The notes under the pieces: generated by a model | Told to the model about the DNA's origin: nothing | What the model saw: the letters and a program-made list of their open reading frames with translations, nothing else | The model's database searches: none | Translations under genes and position numbers: made by a program | Shown: one piece after another, positions 1 through 6,396 of the stretch | Layout of the letters: every line of letters begins with the position of its first letter | Numbering within the stretch: position 1 is the first letter of the stretch | Assembly: GCA_030539985.1 (NCBI GenBank) | Contig: JAUNXD010000053.1 | Location: 1 to 8,943 of the forward strand | DNA length: 8,943 bases | From: Methanobrevibacter sp. | Lineage (GTDB): Archaea > Methanobacteriota > Methanobacteria > Methanobacteriales > Methanobacteriaceae | Direction: 5' to 3'

Positions 1-38
1 TTTTTTATCATTGCGATTGCGTCTGATATCTCTGCCAT
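1..38 (-). CDS. 5' end of an unidentified gene, cut by the window edge
   Basis: The first 12 codons of a minus-strand gene are visible, reading MAEISDAIAMIK, and the frame runs off the left edge. The start at 38 is well supported. A GGTGAT ribosome-binding site lies at 44-49, five bases upstream, and a TATA box lies at 76-84. An ATG further upstream (TTCACCATGG context, around 52-60) is in a different frame and lies beyond the ribosome-binding site. Twelve residues are too few to name a family, so no function is proposed. Confidence 0.6.
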   Translation of the reverse strand, partial: MAEISDAIAMIK

Positions 39-43
39 AATTA

Positions 44-90
44 ATCACCATGGTGAACATATTTTTGTTGTGCAATATATATATCTTTTA
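44..90 (-). promoter_or_regulatory. Archaeal promoter and ribosome-binding site for the partial gene at 1-38
   Basis: On the minus strand AAAAGATATATATAT gives a TATA box at 76-84 with an A-rich BRE-like stretch just upstream. A transcription start about 25 nt downstream would fall near position 55. That leaves a short leader carrying the GGTGAT site at 44-49, five bases before the ATG. The three elements are spaced as expected for a methanogen gene. Confidence 0.6.
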
Positions 91-169
91 CTATAAAATT
101 TTGATTAGAATTCGTAAAATTATATTTTGAATTAAAAAAAGTATTTAAAAGATATAATTTACATGAAAA

Positions 170-203
170 AATTTGGTAAAAAAAAGAATAAAAGATAAAT
201 GAA
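170..203 (-). terminator. Oligo-T terminator after the four-helix membrane protein gene
   Basis: Right after the stop codon at 204-206 the minus strand becomes T-rich, with an uninterrupted run of eight T (178-185) and shorter T runs around it. Archaeal intrinsic termination needs little more than such oligo-T tracts. No clear hairpin is seen. Confidence 0.45.
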
Positions 204-554
204 TTATCTGTAAAACCATTTCAATATGCTAGGCGGTAATTTTTGCAAATAAGCAAGAACTGCGATTGCAATGATAATTAACCCGACAATTGCAAGTTCG
301 AGGTTGTATGGATATGCAAGTAACATGTATCCACTGACACCTATAACAATACCCTCAAAAAAGAATACCGCTTTAGTCCAGCTCGGATTAACCAATATGA
401 TAAAGTAAGCAATGGCAATCATAATAAATACAATTGCAGTGGCCATCATATCATTTGTGATTGGTTGGTGTCTTAAAAATGGAGCAATTGCCCAAACAAT
501 CAGCACCAATGCCAGCATTACACCCAGTAATTTAAACATTTTAACATTTGCCAT
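204..554 (-). CDS. Small membrane protein with four predicted helices, function unknown
   Basis: A 116-residue, strongly hydrophobic protein with four likely membrane helices at about residues 6-25, 33-52, 60-78 and 81-100. It has a short basic tail ending KLPPSILKWFYR. I recognise no named family; the arrangement is typical of small uncharacterised membrane proteins in methanogens. The frame is open up to an ATG at 584, but that codon lies within or beside the TATA element at 584-597. A transcription start some 25 nt downstream would exclude it, so I chose the ATG at 554 (MANVKMFKLL); an ATG at 539 is a further option. The gene is divergent from the 618-947 gene and is followed by an oligo-T tract. 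It is not part of the metabolic cluster to its right. Confidence 0.7.
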   Translation of the reverse strand: MANVKMFKLLGVMLALVLIVWAIAPFLRHQPITNDMMATAIVFIMIAIAYFIILVNPSWTKAVFFFEGIVIGVSGYMLLAYPYNLELAIVGLIIIAIAVLAYLQKLPPSILKWFYR

Positions 555-583
555 AATAACACTTAATTTTAGTTTAACCTTCA

Positions 584-597
584 TGATATTTATATCA
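584..597. promoter_or_regulatory. Symmetric TATA element between two divergent genes
   Basis: TGATATTTATATCA is a perfect inverted repeat (TGATAT / ATATCA) around TT. It reads as an A/T-rich TATA box on both strands. On the plus strand its centre is about 27 nt ahead of the ATG at 618, which would make that mRNA nearly leaderless. On the minus strand a start site near 566 would lead to the ATG at 554. Only 63 bp separate the two chosen start codons, and I see no second TATA candidate between them. Confidence 0.5.
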
Positions 598-617
598 TTT
601 TGTCTTAACTATTAATC

Positions 618-947
618 ATGCAAAGAGCAGTCTGGATAATTTTAAATAGAAATTTTTCACTAACCCTGGACGGTGAAATTAAAGATGGGAAAGTTATTGA
701 TAAAAAATTTTCGCCTGGAAACGACATTTGGACCAATGAACTTCCAAGATTAGGTTTCAGCAGCCAAGAGGTTCAAAATGATTATGATGAGTTCATATCT
801 GACATATTCACATTATTTGCTGAACCTACGGTGAATGAAGTCTTTATTGATGCAAAACTTGGCGAAGAATCCGAATATCTTAATTGTAAAAACCCATTGG
901 TAATAAGAAAAATAGAGGAATATGATGTTGATGAAATTATAGAATAG
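618..947 (+). CDS. Hypothetical acidic protein, 109 residues
   Basis: A soluble, acidic protein of 109 residues without a membrane segment, signal peptide or recognisable motif. It begins MQRAVWIILNRNFSLTLDGE and ends IRKIEEYDVDEIIE. Codon use is like that of the neighbours (GAA, GAT, AAA, ATT), and the frame is clean for its full length. No ribosome-binding site precedes the ATG. The TATA element at 584-597 lies about 27 nt upstream, so the transcript may be leaderless. It is the only intact plus-strand gene in the window and converges on the membrane protein gene to its right, overlapping it by 11 bases. I do not recognise the family and propose no function. Confidence 0.65.
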   Translation: MQRAVWIILNRNFSLTLDGEIKDGKVIDKKFSPGNDIWTNELPRLGFSSQEVQNDYDEFISDIFTLFAEPTVNEVFIDAKLGEESEYLNCKNPLVIRKIEEYDVDEIIE

Positions 948-1275
948 CAGTGGCTTTTTTCAATATTTCATCCATATCACTAAATTCCAATGGTTCTCCA
1001 TCATCTCCAACCTTTTCAGTTGTTATAAGCACGTTAGGAGATGCCCAAATAAATGAATAGGCGAAATAGATAACATTAATAAAAATTGCAATTCCAAAAA
1101 CACTCAATGCAATTATCAGACAAACTGCATGAATCAAAAGGTTTCCATATCGTCTTTTTTTCATCAGGACATAATTATCCTGTTTTTCTATTGTTTTAAA
1201 TTTATTTTGAGATAATTCATTGGAAAGTTTTTCCATTTCCTTGGAATTATCCGCACTCAAGATATATAATCCCAT
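937..1275 (-). CDS. Small membrane-anchored protein, function unknown
   Basis: A 112-residue protein with three parts. An N-terminal soluble part of about 45 residues (MGLYILSADNSKEMEKLSNE onward) ends in a basic patch, KKRRYGN. A hydrophobic stretch at about residues 48-83 could be one long or two short membrane helices. An acidic tail of about 30 residues ends DEILKKATAIL. It starts one base after the nitroreductase stop (TAA at 1277-1279), so the two are almost certainly co-transcribed. The frame is open up to a TTG at 1284, but the ATG at 1275 is the better start. The last 11 bases overlap the 3' end of the 618-947 gene tail to tail. The family is not recognised. Nothing ties it to carboxylate metabolism beyond its position. 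Confidence 0.65.
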   Translation of the reverse strand: MGLYILSADNSKEMEKLSNELSQNKFKTIEKQDNYVLMKKRRYGNLLIHAVCLIIALSVFGIAIFINVIYFAYSFIWASPNVLITTEKVGDDGEPLEFSDMDEILKKATAIL

Positions 1276-1276
1276 T

Positions 1277-1786
1277 TTAATCAATATAAACTACAAATTC
1301 GTCCAATTCTTTTCTTGGAGTTTCCCTTGGATCAGCATTACCATATCCTAATGGAGTAAACAGAATTGCTTCCTCGTTTTCATTCAAGTTTAAGAATTTG
1401 TGTGCCTTGTTTTTCTGAAATGCTGCAATGTAACAGGTTCCAAGGCCAACATCGGTTGCAGCAAGAATCATGTGGTCCATTACGATTGTTGCATCGATAT
1501 CCACAATATTTTTTTGATCCCAAGGTCTGGTCCATGCCTCATTGATTATGCCGACTACGCACAATACGTAAGGGGCTTCCACAAACCATTTGGCTCCATA
1601 AATTTCAGACAATTCATCTTTATGCATTTTGGTGTCGATAACATAAACTTTGAATGGCTGATTGTTAACACCTGTCGGTGCAATTGTTGCCGCCTTTAAA
1701 ACATATTCCAATTTTTCCTTTTCGACTTCTTTGTCCAGATATCCTCTTACGCTGTACCTTTCGTTAATAACATCGATAAATTCCAT
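1277..1786 (-). CDS. Nitroreductase-family FMN oxidoreductase
   Basis: A 169-residue member of the nitroreductase (NfsB/FRP-like) family. These enzymes are usually dimeric flavoproteins that bind FMN and use NAD(P)H. The N terminus has the family's FMN-phosphate contact pattern, RYSVRGY (residues 10-16, with R10, S12 and R14). The pattern APTGVNNQP (about 36-44) matches the usual APSxxNxQP. The central helix DIDATIVMDHMILAATDVGLGTCYI and the end motif LGYGNADPRE are also standard. The length is normal for the short single-domain form. The ATG lies four bases after the upstream gene's TGA, with a GGGATGAT-like ribosome-binding site, so it is translated from the same mRNA as the citryl-CoA-lyase-like gene. 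The physiological substrate cannot be read from sequence; it could be a redox partner in the cluster or an unrelated passenger. Confidence 0.9.
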   Translation of the reverse strand: MEFIDVINERYSVRGYLDKEVEKEKLEYVLKAATIAPTGVNNQPFKVYVIDTKMHKDELSEIYGAKWFVEAPYVLCVVGIINEAWTRPWDQKNIVDIDATIVMDHMILAATDVGLGTCYIAAFQKNKAHKFLNLNENEEAILFTPLGYGNADPRETPRKELDEFVVYID

Positions 1787-1790
1787 TTTA

Positions 1791-2585
1791 TCATCCCATA
1801 TATTCTACATCATCAAGATCGCAAAATCTTCTAAATTCTTCTTCATCCATTCTTTCCTCATGAATATGAGCTATGATTCCCGGAAGCCTGCCGATCATAA
1901 ATACTCCAAGACCCAATTCGGAATCGAAACCCAAATCAGATAATATTGCGGCGTTTGCCCCATCAACATTTAAGCGAACACCCTTTTTTTCAAAAACCAG
2001 ATCCTGAAGTGCCAATGCCAGTTTGACATGTGGTCCAATAAAACCTTCATTAATAGCAATATCTATCAATTTATCAGCCCTTGGGTCAATGTTATGATAT
2101 CTATGGCCAAAACCAGGTATTTTTCTATCCTTAAGGATGTATTCATTATGAATTTCAATTGCCAGACTTGCAATCTGCTTATTGTCAATGTCAGGATCAT
2201 CAATCAAATGTGCTGAATTGATTTTTGATTGATACAACTCCATTGCCTTTTCAATAGCTCCCGCATGCTTATGTCCAAAAGATAACAATGCCCCGGATAC
2301 TGCTGAGTTGATTGGGGAGCCTGATGAGGTAATCAAACGTGCTGTTTGAGTGCTTGGCGGAGTTACGCCATGATCGCAAAATGATACAAGGACATGATTG
2401 AATATTTTACTTTCCTTAATGGAAGGTAATCTGCCTTTCAAAAGTAAAAACACCATATCATTATATCTTATTTTTTCAATCAAATCCCTTTGATTGTATC
2501 CTCGAGTTACAATCTTATTTTTCTCAACCCGAGTGACTGCAGTTTTTAAAGATTTAGGATTAACCTTAAAATTATTATCTTGCAT
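1791..2585 (-). CDS. Citryl-CoA lyase-like short citrate-synthase-fold enzyme
   Basis: A 264-residue protein of the citrate synthase fold, well short of true citrate synthases (about 370-430). It is close in size to citryl-CoA lyase and to the C-terminal module of ATP-citrate lyase, which cleave citryl-CoA to acetyl-CoA and oxaloacetate. The motif DHGVTPPSTQTAR (71-83) is the form seen in lyases. The active-site residues are present: H107 in FGHKHAGA, H161 in GFGHRYHNIDPRA, D208 in NVDGANAAI, and R233 in GRLPGIIAHIHEER. It starts at an ATG after a weak AAAGGT site and has its own TATA box at 2631-2637. It leads a short unit with the nitroreductase. Synthase activity on an acyl-CoA cannot be excluded. 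No CoA ligase or transferase that would make a citryl-CoA substrate lies in the window. Confidence 0.85.
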   Translation of the reverse strand: MQDNNFKVNPKSLKTAVTRVEKNKIVTRGYNQRDLIEKIRYNDMVFLLLKGRLPSIKESKIFNHVLVSFCDHGVTPPSTQTARLITSSGSPINSAVSGALLSFGHKHAGAIEKAMELYQSKINSAHLIDDPDIDNKQIASLAIEIHNEYILKDRKIPGFGHRYHNIDPRADKLIDIAINEGFIGPHVKLALALQDLVFEKKGVRLNVDGANAAILSDLGFDSELGLGVFMIGRLPGIIAHIHEERMDEEEFRRFCDLDDVEYMG

Positions 2586-2630
2586 TTTTTAACCTTTTGA
2601 ACTTATAATTAAAGATACATTTAAAATAAT

Positions 2631-2637
2631 ATATAAA
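2631..2637 (-). promoter_or_regulatory. TATA box for the citryl-CoA-lyase-like gene
   Basis: The minus strand reads TTTATATATTAT from 2637, a near-consensus archaeal TATA box. It lies only three bases after the fumarase-like gene's stop codon, in a 54-bp gap. A start site near 2609 would give a leader of about 24 nt. This suggests that the last three genes of the row can be expressed separately from the upstream genes. Confidence 0.55.
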
Positions 2638-2639
2638 CG

Positions 2640-3512
2640 TTACAATTTCAATGTGGCAACTCTCGGTTCGACAAAACAGGACGGTCTGACTGATACAACC
2701 CTAATGCCGCTTGCTCTCTGATTGCCTATATTTAAATAGCATCCAAGAACTGTTGTCTTACCCCCAAAACCCAAAGGTCCGATTCCCGTACTGTTTAACC
2801 TCTCGGCAATCTCCTTTTCGCAATCATTCTGATTGTCCAGATTACCATAGGCAATTGATTTAAGTAAAAGTGAAGTTGCCTCGTAGTGTGTCCTTCCAAT
2901 CCCTATTGAGGGAATTGAAGGGGTGCAACCCAACATTTTAAGAGAGGATTCCAACCATCCGCAGGCAGTGTTTATAACATTCTCAAAGGATCTCTTATGA
3001 TATACCCTGAATGTCTTTGCCCTGATTTCAGGACCTCCTCCTTCAAGTAAAAAATGAATGTTTAATGTATCCGAAGAGATATCCCTTTTATAGCCGGATT
3101 CGTCATTAACAGTGTCAAGCAATATGGATGCCGGTGCCAGTTTGCCCGGAGAATCATGTAATCCTTGACTTTGTTCTATTCTTTCAATTTCATTACCTTT
3201 TACTGCCATCGGCCTTGCAGGAAGATTGTTCAAACCCAATGCAATGCCTTCATGAATCTGATTTAAAAGTTCCCCAGTGATTTGTCTTTCTTCGCCGATT
3301 TCAATTATCACATGAGGAATTCCAGTGTCGTCACATAATGGAAATCTGTTTTTTTGAGCAACCTCATAATTTTTTAAAATCTGTGTCAGCGCCCAATGCG
3401 CATTGTCATTATCCTCAATGTCAATTGCATGCTTTAATGCATTGCATTTGTCTTTTGAAAGTGTGATTGAAGCATCTATAATGGTTTTGGAAATATCATT
3501 TACAATATTCAT
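2640..3512 (-). CDS. Class I fumarase/tartrate dehydratase alpha-subunit-like Fe-S hydro-lyase
   Basis: A 290-residue protein of the Fe-S hydro-lyase alpha family (fumarase class I, TtdA). Three cysteines at family cluster-ligand sites are visible: C60 in PLCDDTG, C196 in LGCTPSIPSIGIGRTHYE, and C279 in VRPSCFVEPRVATLKL. The glycine-rich block GIGPLGFGGKTT (243-254) is standard. Unusual is the loop EGGGPEIRAKTF (157-168), where fumarases and tartrate dehydratases normally read GGGSEN(K/M). That points to a different substrate. Such alpha subunits normally pair with a beta subunit of about 200 residues, and none is in the window. The frame is open to 3584, but the ATG at 3512 lies four bases after the upstream stop with a GAGTGAT-type site, and family similarity starts there. 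Probably one operon with the two genes before it. Confidence 0.85.
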   Translation of the reverse strand: MNIVNDISKTIIDASITLSKDKCNALKHAIDIEDNDNAHWALTQILKNYEVAQKNRFPLCDDTGIPHVIIEIGEERQITGELLNQIHEGIALGLNNLPARPMAVKGNEIERIEQSQGLHDSPGKLAPASILLDTVNDESGYKRDISSDTLNIHFLLEGGGPEIRAKTFRVYHKRSFENVINTACGWLESSLKMLGCTPSIPSIGIGRTHYEATSLLLKSIAYGNLDNQNDCEKEIAERLNSTGIGPLGFGGKTTVLGCYLNIGNQRASGIRVVSVRPSCFVEPRVATLKL

Positions 3513-3516
3513 AACA

Positions 3517-4419
3517 TCACTCAGGAACAGCCAAGTCTCCGGATTTATCTGGTGAAGGGATGGCTTCAGGACAATACTCGTCAATCATCCTTTTAACTAA
3601 CTTGACTTGTTTGATGCGGGCAATTGCCTCTGCTTCTGTTGTATCCCAATTATGATTGGCTGCAACAGATCCTCCAGTTTTAAGATAAACCGGGGAGGCA
3701 ACTTCAATGAATTTCGGAACTTCATAATGCCTTATGAATCCGCCAGTTGATTTAGGATTTTCAGTGTGCAAATCCAATGCCATATCACATGCATCCCTAA
3801 TTGATGCAATCATTGGAATCTGCAAATCCCTTACCGGATTCAAAGAATTCAATCCCTGCTTTTCAAGCAGTTTTGCAGATGCTGGGTTTGAATGTCCCGC
3901 ATGAGCAGACAGCTTAAAATGAACGTTTTGAGGAATTTCTGATTCACTACGCATTTTATTCAATACGAAAAGAAGCCCCTCATCATAAAGCAAGATTCCT
4001 CGAACTCCCAATCTGCAGGCTCTTTTTACATCTTCCACAGCATAAACAAGATTATCATAACCTCTTAACCTGTAACCAATCCTGCTTCCCTCTTTTGTAT
4101 GGACAGTAGCGGAGGTATCATATGTTGCCCGTGGACCTACTGATAAAAATAGTTCGCATCCGTAATCCTTAGCCAAATTAACCATTTCAGTGATTTCATC
4201 ATCGGTCAGCATCATGATTCCTTTTGTCTGTGTGACCCGATGAATGAAAATGTCATTTTTAACTGATTCATCCAAAAGTGCTTTCATTGTTTTTGGAGAT
4301 TGGATTCCCGGCACTTCAAAACGGTACTGACCTCCATCATCAAACCGTTTTTTTGAAATATAATCATCAAAAACTTCTTCAATGCCTATCTTTTTAAGGA
4401 ATTTTTTTGTATTTTCCAT
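3517..4419 (-). CDS. Uncharacterised TIM-barrel-like protein, distantly U32-peptidase-like
   Basis: A soluble 300-residue protein. Alternating strand/helix pattern and Gly-rich turns suggest a TIM barrel. Conspicuous segments are SVGPRATYDTSA (93-104), GVRGILLYDEG (138-148), KLSAHAGHSNPAS (169-181), NPVRDLQIPMIASIR (194-208) and STGGFIRHYEVPKFIE (224-239). I associate such proteins loosely with those annotated as U32 family peptidases. The cysteine-rich U32 signature is absent and the four cysteines are scattered, so a protease role is not supported. The His/Arg/Lys/Asp-rich segments look like an enzyme handling an anionic substrate. The gene starts five bases after the PrpD stop and ends four bases before the fumarase-like start, so it is locked into this operon. 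A carbon-carbon lyase or isomerase step is possible, but that is inference only. Confidence 0.6.
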   Translation of the reverse strand: MENTKKFLKKIGIEEVFDDYISKKRFDDGGQYRFEVPGIQSPKTMKALLDESVKNDIFIHRVTQTKGIMMLTDDEITEMVNLAKDYGCELFLSVGPRATYDTSATVHTKEGSRIGYRLRGYDNLVYAVEDVKRACRLGVRGILLYDEGLLFVLNKMRSESEIPQNVHFKLSAHAGHSNPASAKLLEKQGLNSLNPVRDLQIPMIASIRDACDMALDLHTENPKSTGGFIRHYEVPKFIEVASPVYLKTGGSVAANHNWDTTEAEAIARIKQVKLVKRMIDEYCPEAIPSPDKSGDLAVPE

Positions 4420-4424
4420 AATAT

Positions 4425-5834
4425 CTACTCGTTTAATTTGCGAACAACATATTTCATTGTATAATCTTCAAGCGAATCTATAACAGTTAAATTATTAATG
4501 TCATAATGAGGATTCAATCCTTTAAATTTATCGATTAAATCCCTAAGTTGGAACGGATTTTCAAAATCCCCTTTTGGGAGGAATGTGATATTTTGAAATA
4601 CGCCGTTTCTAAAGCTTTCATCCAATTTGATAATAACATTTGAGGGTCTTTTATCAGGATACAATTCATTTAATTTATCATCAGCAACAATAATCATGCT
4701 GTTAACAATTTTTTTAATGCTGTTGACAGTGTCTACTGTCGAATAATTATCCAGAAGACCGTATTCAATCAATTGATTAATGTCATCAACGCTGACTTCA
4801 CCTACAACCAGGGATATCGCAACGGCATAAGGGAGACTTTGCCTTAACTCTTCAATGTTTTTGGGATTGAAATTATTGTGTTCTGCCGCAACGGAATATG
4901 TTTTAATCGCCACATTTTGAATATGATTGTATTCATCACCTATACTGGACTTAAGCTTTAATGCAGTATCTATTGATGAATGCAAATGCCTGCAGAAGGG
5001 ATATTTCTTAAAATAGATATCTCTAACCCTTACCTTTCCGATATCATTTAGCACATCTTCAAATGAGAAGTCATCAATCGTATAATCACTATTGTCAAAA
5101 ACCATTGCTTTTAGAAATCCTTCATTACCTTCAAAAATTGTTCCGCTGCCTGTAAATCCATTCCTTGCAAGATAAGCGGACAATATTCCATTATAAACTG
5201 CCTTACCAACATGCAATGATTTTCCCATTGATCCTCCATGGTCAGATTCCAGGAGCCCTGCAGCCTGAGTCCCACATAAACCTAATGCATTCAATATTTG
5301 TCCTTCATCCAGTTTCAATAATTTTGAAGCAACAGCCCCTGCTATAAATGCACCTATTGTTCCTGTTGTATGGAAACCCTTGTTTCTGTGTTCGGGATTG
5401 ACGATTTTTCCCAAAAGAATCCCCACTTCATAACCTACAAGAACACTTTCTATAAACTCTTTTCCGGCTAAATCATAACTTTCAGCAATTGCAAGTGCTG
5501 TCGGGAAAATAACAGAACCCAAATGGATTTGAGCTCCTCTGTGACCATCATCAAGTTCCAGGACATGTGCAGAAATTCCGTTGATAAAACCAGCATGCAA
5601 AACATCGGTTTTTATTTTAGTGCCGATGATTGAAGCATTTAAATTTAGATTTAAGTTTCCCTGAAATATTTCTTCAACACTATAACATGCAATCTGCGGA
5701 GCTTTTTCACCTATTCCTCTGTAAGTAACTCCAAAAAAGTCTAAAAATGCGGCCTTTGCCGTAGTGATTGATTCCACTGTTGCCTGTTCATAGCGATAAT
5801 TTGAAATGAATTTGGAAATATTTTGTAAAAACAT
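4425..5834 (-). CDS. MmgE/PrpD-family hydro-lyase/decarboxylase-like protein
   Basis: A 469-residue, cytosolic MmgE/PrpD-family protein. The family includes 2-methylcitrate dehydratase, cis-aconitate decarboxylase and iminodisuccinate epimerase, all acting on di- or tricarboxylates. Family motifs occur in order: ELDDGHRGAQIHLGSVIFPT (93-112, with D95, D96 and H98), GFHTTGTIGAF (153-163), GGSMGKSLHVGKA (200-212), the GFTGSGTIFEGNEGF block (226-240), and FKKYPFCRHLHSSID (275-289, the usual KxYPxCRxxH). The length is normal. The frame opens at a TTG at 5861, but the ATG at 5834 (MFLQNISKFI) suits the family, whose N terminus begins a few residues before a conserved FI helix. It is separated by 69 bp from the transporter gene upstream and by 5 bp from the next gene. 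The exact substrate is not readable from sequence. Confidence 0.88.
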   Translation of the reverse strand: MFLQNISKFISNYRYEQATVESITTAKAAFLDFFGVTYRGIGEKAPQIACYSVEEIFQGNLNLNLNASIIGTKIKTDVLHAGFINGISAHVLELDDGHRGAQIHLGSVIFPTALAIAESYDLAGKEFIESVLVGYEVGILLGKIVNPEHRNKGFHTTGTIGAFIAGAVASKLLKLDEGQILNALGLCGTQAAGLLESDHGGSMGKSLHVGKAVYNGILSAYLARNGFTGSGTIFEGNEGFLKAMVFDNSDYTIDDFSFEDVLNDIGKVRVRDIYFKKYPFCRHLHSSIDTALKLKSSIGDEYNHIQNVAIKTYSVAAEHNNFNPKNIEELRQSLPYAVAISLVVGEVSVDDINQLIEYGLLDNYSTVDTVNSIKKIVNSMIIVADDKLNELYPDKRPSNVIIKLDESFRNGVFQNITFLPKGDFENPFQLRDLIDKFKGLNPHYDINNLTVIDSLEDYTMKYVVRKLNE

Positions 5835-5903
5835 AAAACATCTAAAAATAATATATGTCAAAAGATGTATTAAAAAGTTAAGATTGAAAATTAAAAAAGT
5901 AAT
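5835..5903 (-). promoter_or_regulatory. Gap before the PrpD-like gene with possible terminator and TATA elements
   Basis: This 69-bp gap is the widest within the first operon. On the minus strand a T6 run follows the upstream stop, then come TTTTTAATAC (about 5868-5877) and CATATATTATT (about 5847-5857). The first could serve as a TATA box with a start near 5845. The second lies too close to the ATG at 5834 unless translation begins further in. I cannot tell a weak internal promoter from plain A/T-rich spacer. Confidence 0.3.
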
Positions 5904-6395
5904 TTAAACAGCTGGAACACCTGTTAAGACAAGAACAATATGTGCTACAATAGCTGCTCCGTAATAAGTTGCCGCAATAACCAAAATAGTTATTACAACT
6001 GCTCTCCAACCTAATGCCTTAAATTCATCCCAACTTTTACCCATACCAATACCTACATAAGCCAGAAATACGGTTACTATTGATAACAGTTCAACTTGAG
6101 AGACATAATGAAGAACGAAATTTGAAGTAGGCATGCCTGGAAAAGCCAAAATAATACCTATTACACTGATATACAGTATTGAAGAGACGTTCAGCGGAAT
6201 ATATCTTTCCATCCACACGCCAACAAGTGTGATTACAGACAGTATTGCCATACCTACGATAGAACTTTCCATAGGATGGTGATAACCCAGATAATTCCCA
6301 ATGACAGTGATGATTGAGAAAATGATTAGCAGGAAAATCCAGTTTAAAATACCGTGGACAGTAACATTCTCAGATCCGTCAATCAAATCCGGCAT
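5904..6395 (-). CDS. Small membrane partner of the DUF3100 protein, probable transporter subunit
   Basis: A 163-residue membrane protein with about five helices (15-34, 43-61, 70-86, 101-119, 133-157). A conserved-looking loop, GIGMGKSWDEFKALGWRAVV (116-135), resembles the G-L-G...F..LGWR element near the end of YeiH/GltS-like carriers. The reading frame overlaps the DUF3100 gene up to an ATG at 6404. The AAGGAGG site at 6405-6411 touches that ATG, however, and is spaced nine bases from the ATG at 6395, so the latter is chosen. The gene then starts one base after the DUF3100 stop. Tight coupling suggests the two proteins form one complex, and the neighbours suggest a carboxylate substrate; both are inference. 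A relic of a second copy lies at 7442-7495. Confidence 0.75.
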   Translation of the reverse strand: MPDLIDGSENVTVHGILNWIFLLIIFSIITVIGNYLGYHHPMESSIVGMAILSVITLVGVWMERYIPLNVSSILYISVIGIILAFPGMPTSNFVLHYVSQVELLSIVTVFLAYVGIGMGKSWDEFKALGWRAVVITILVIAATYYGAAIVAHIVLVLTGVPAV

Positions 6396-6396
6396 T

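Noticed and set aside
60..203. Possible tRNA, small RNA, CRISPR or repeat in the A/T-rich spacers, also checked at 8881-8943
   Set aside because: No cloverleaf, no spaced direct repeats and no stable hairpin could be seen; only promoter and oligo-T elements are supportable.
412..615. Plus-strand open frame of 67 codons opposite the four-helix membrane protein
   Set aside because: It is the antisense shadow of a well-formed hydrophobic gene and has no promoter or ribosome-binding site of its own.
1400..1943. Plus-strand open frames opposite the nitroreductase and lyase genes
   Set aside because: They lie antisense to genes with clear family motifs, and their translations have no domain character.
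3513..3584. Longer N terminus of the fumarase-like protein
   Set aside because: It would overlap the upstream gene by 68 bases, and family similarity begins at the ATG at 3512, which is coupled to the upstream stop.
3517..4419. Calling this gene a collagenase-like peptidase
   Set aside because: The cysteine-rich U32 signature is missing and the context is carboxylate metabolism, so only a distant resemblance is stated.
5835..5861. TTG start nine codons upstream for the PrpD-like gene
   Set aside because: The added residues are A/T-rich promoter-like sequence, and the ATG at 5834 matches the family N terminus.
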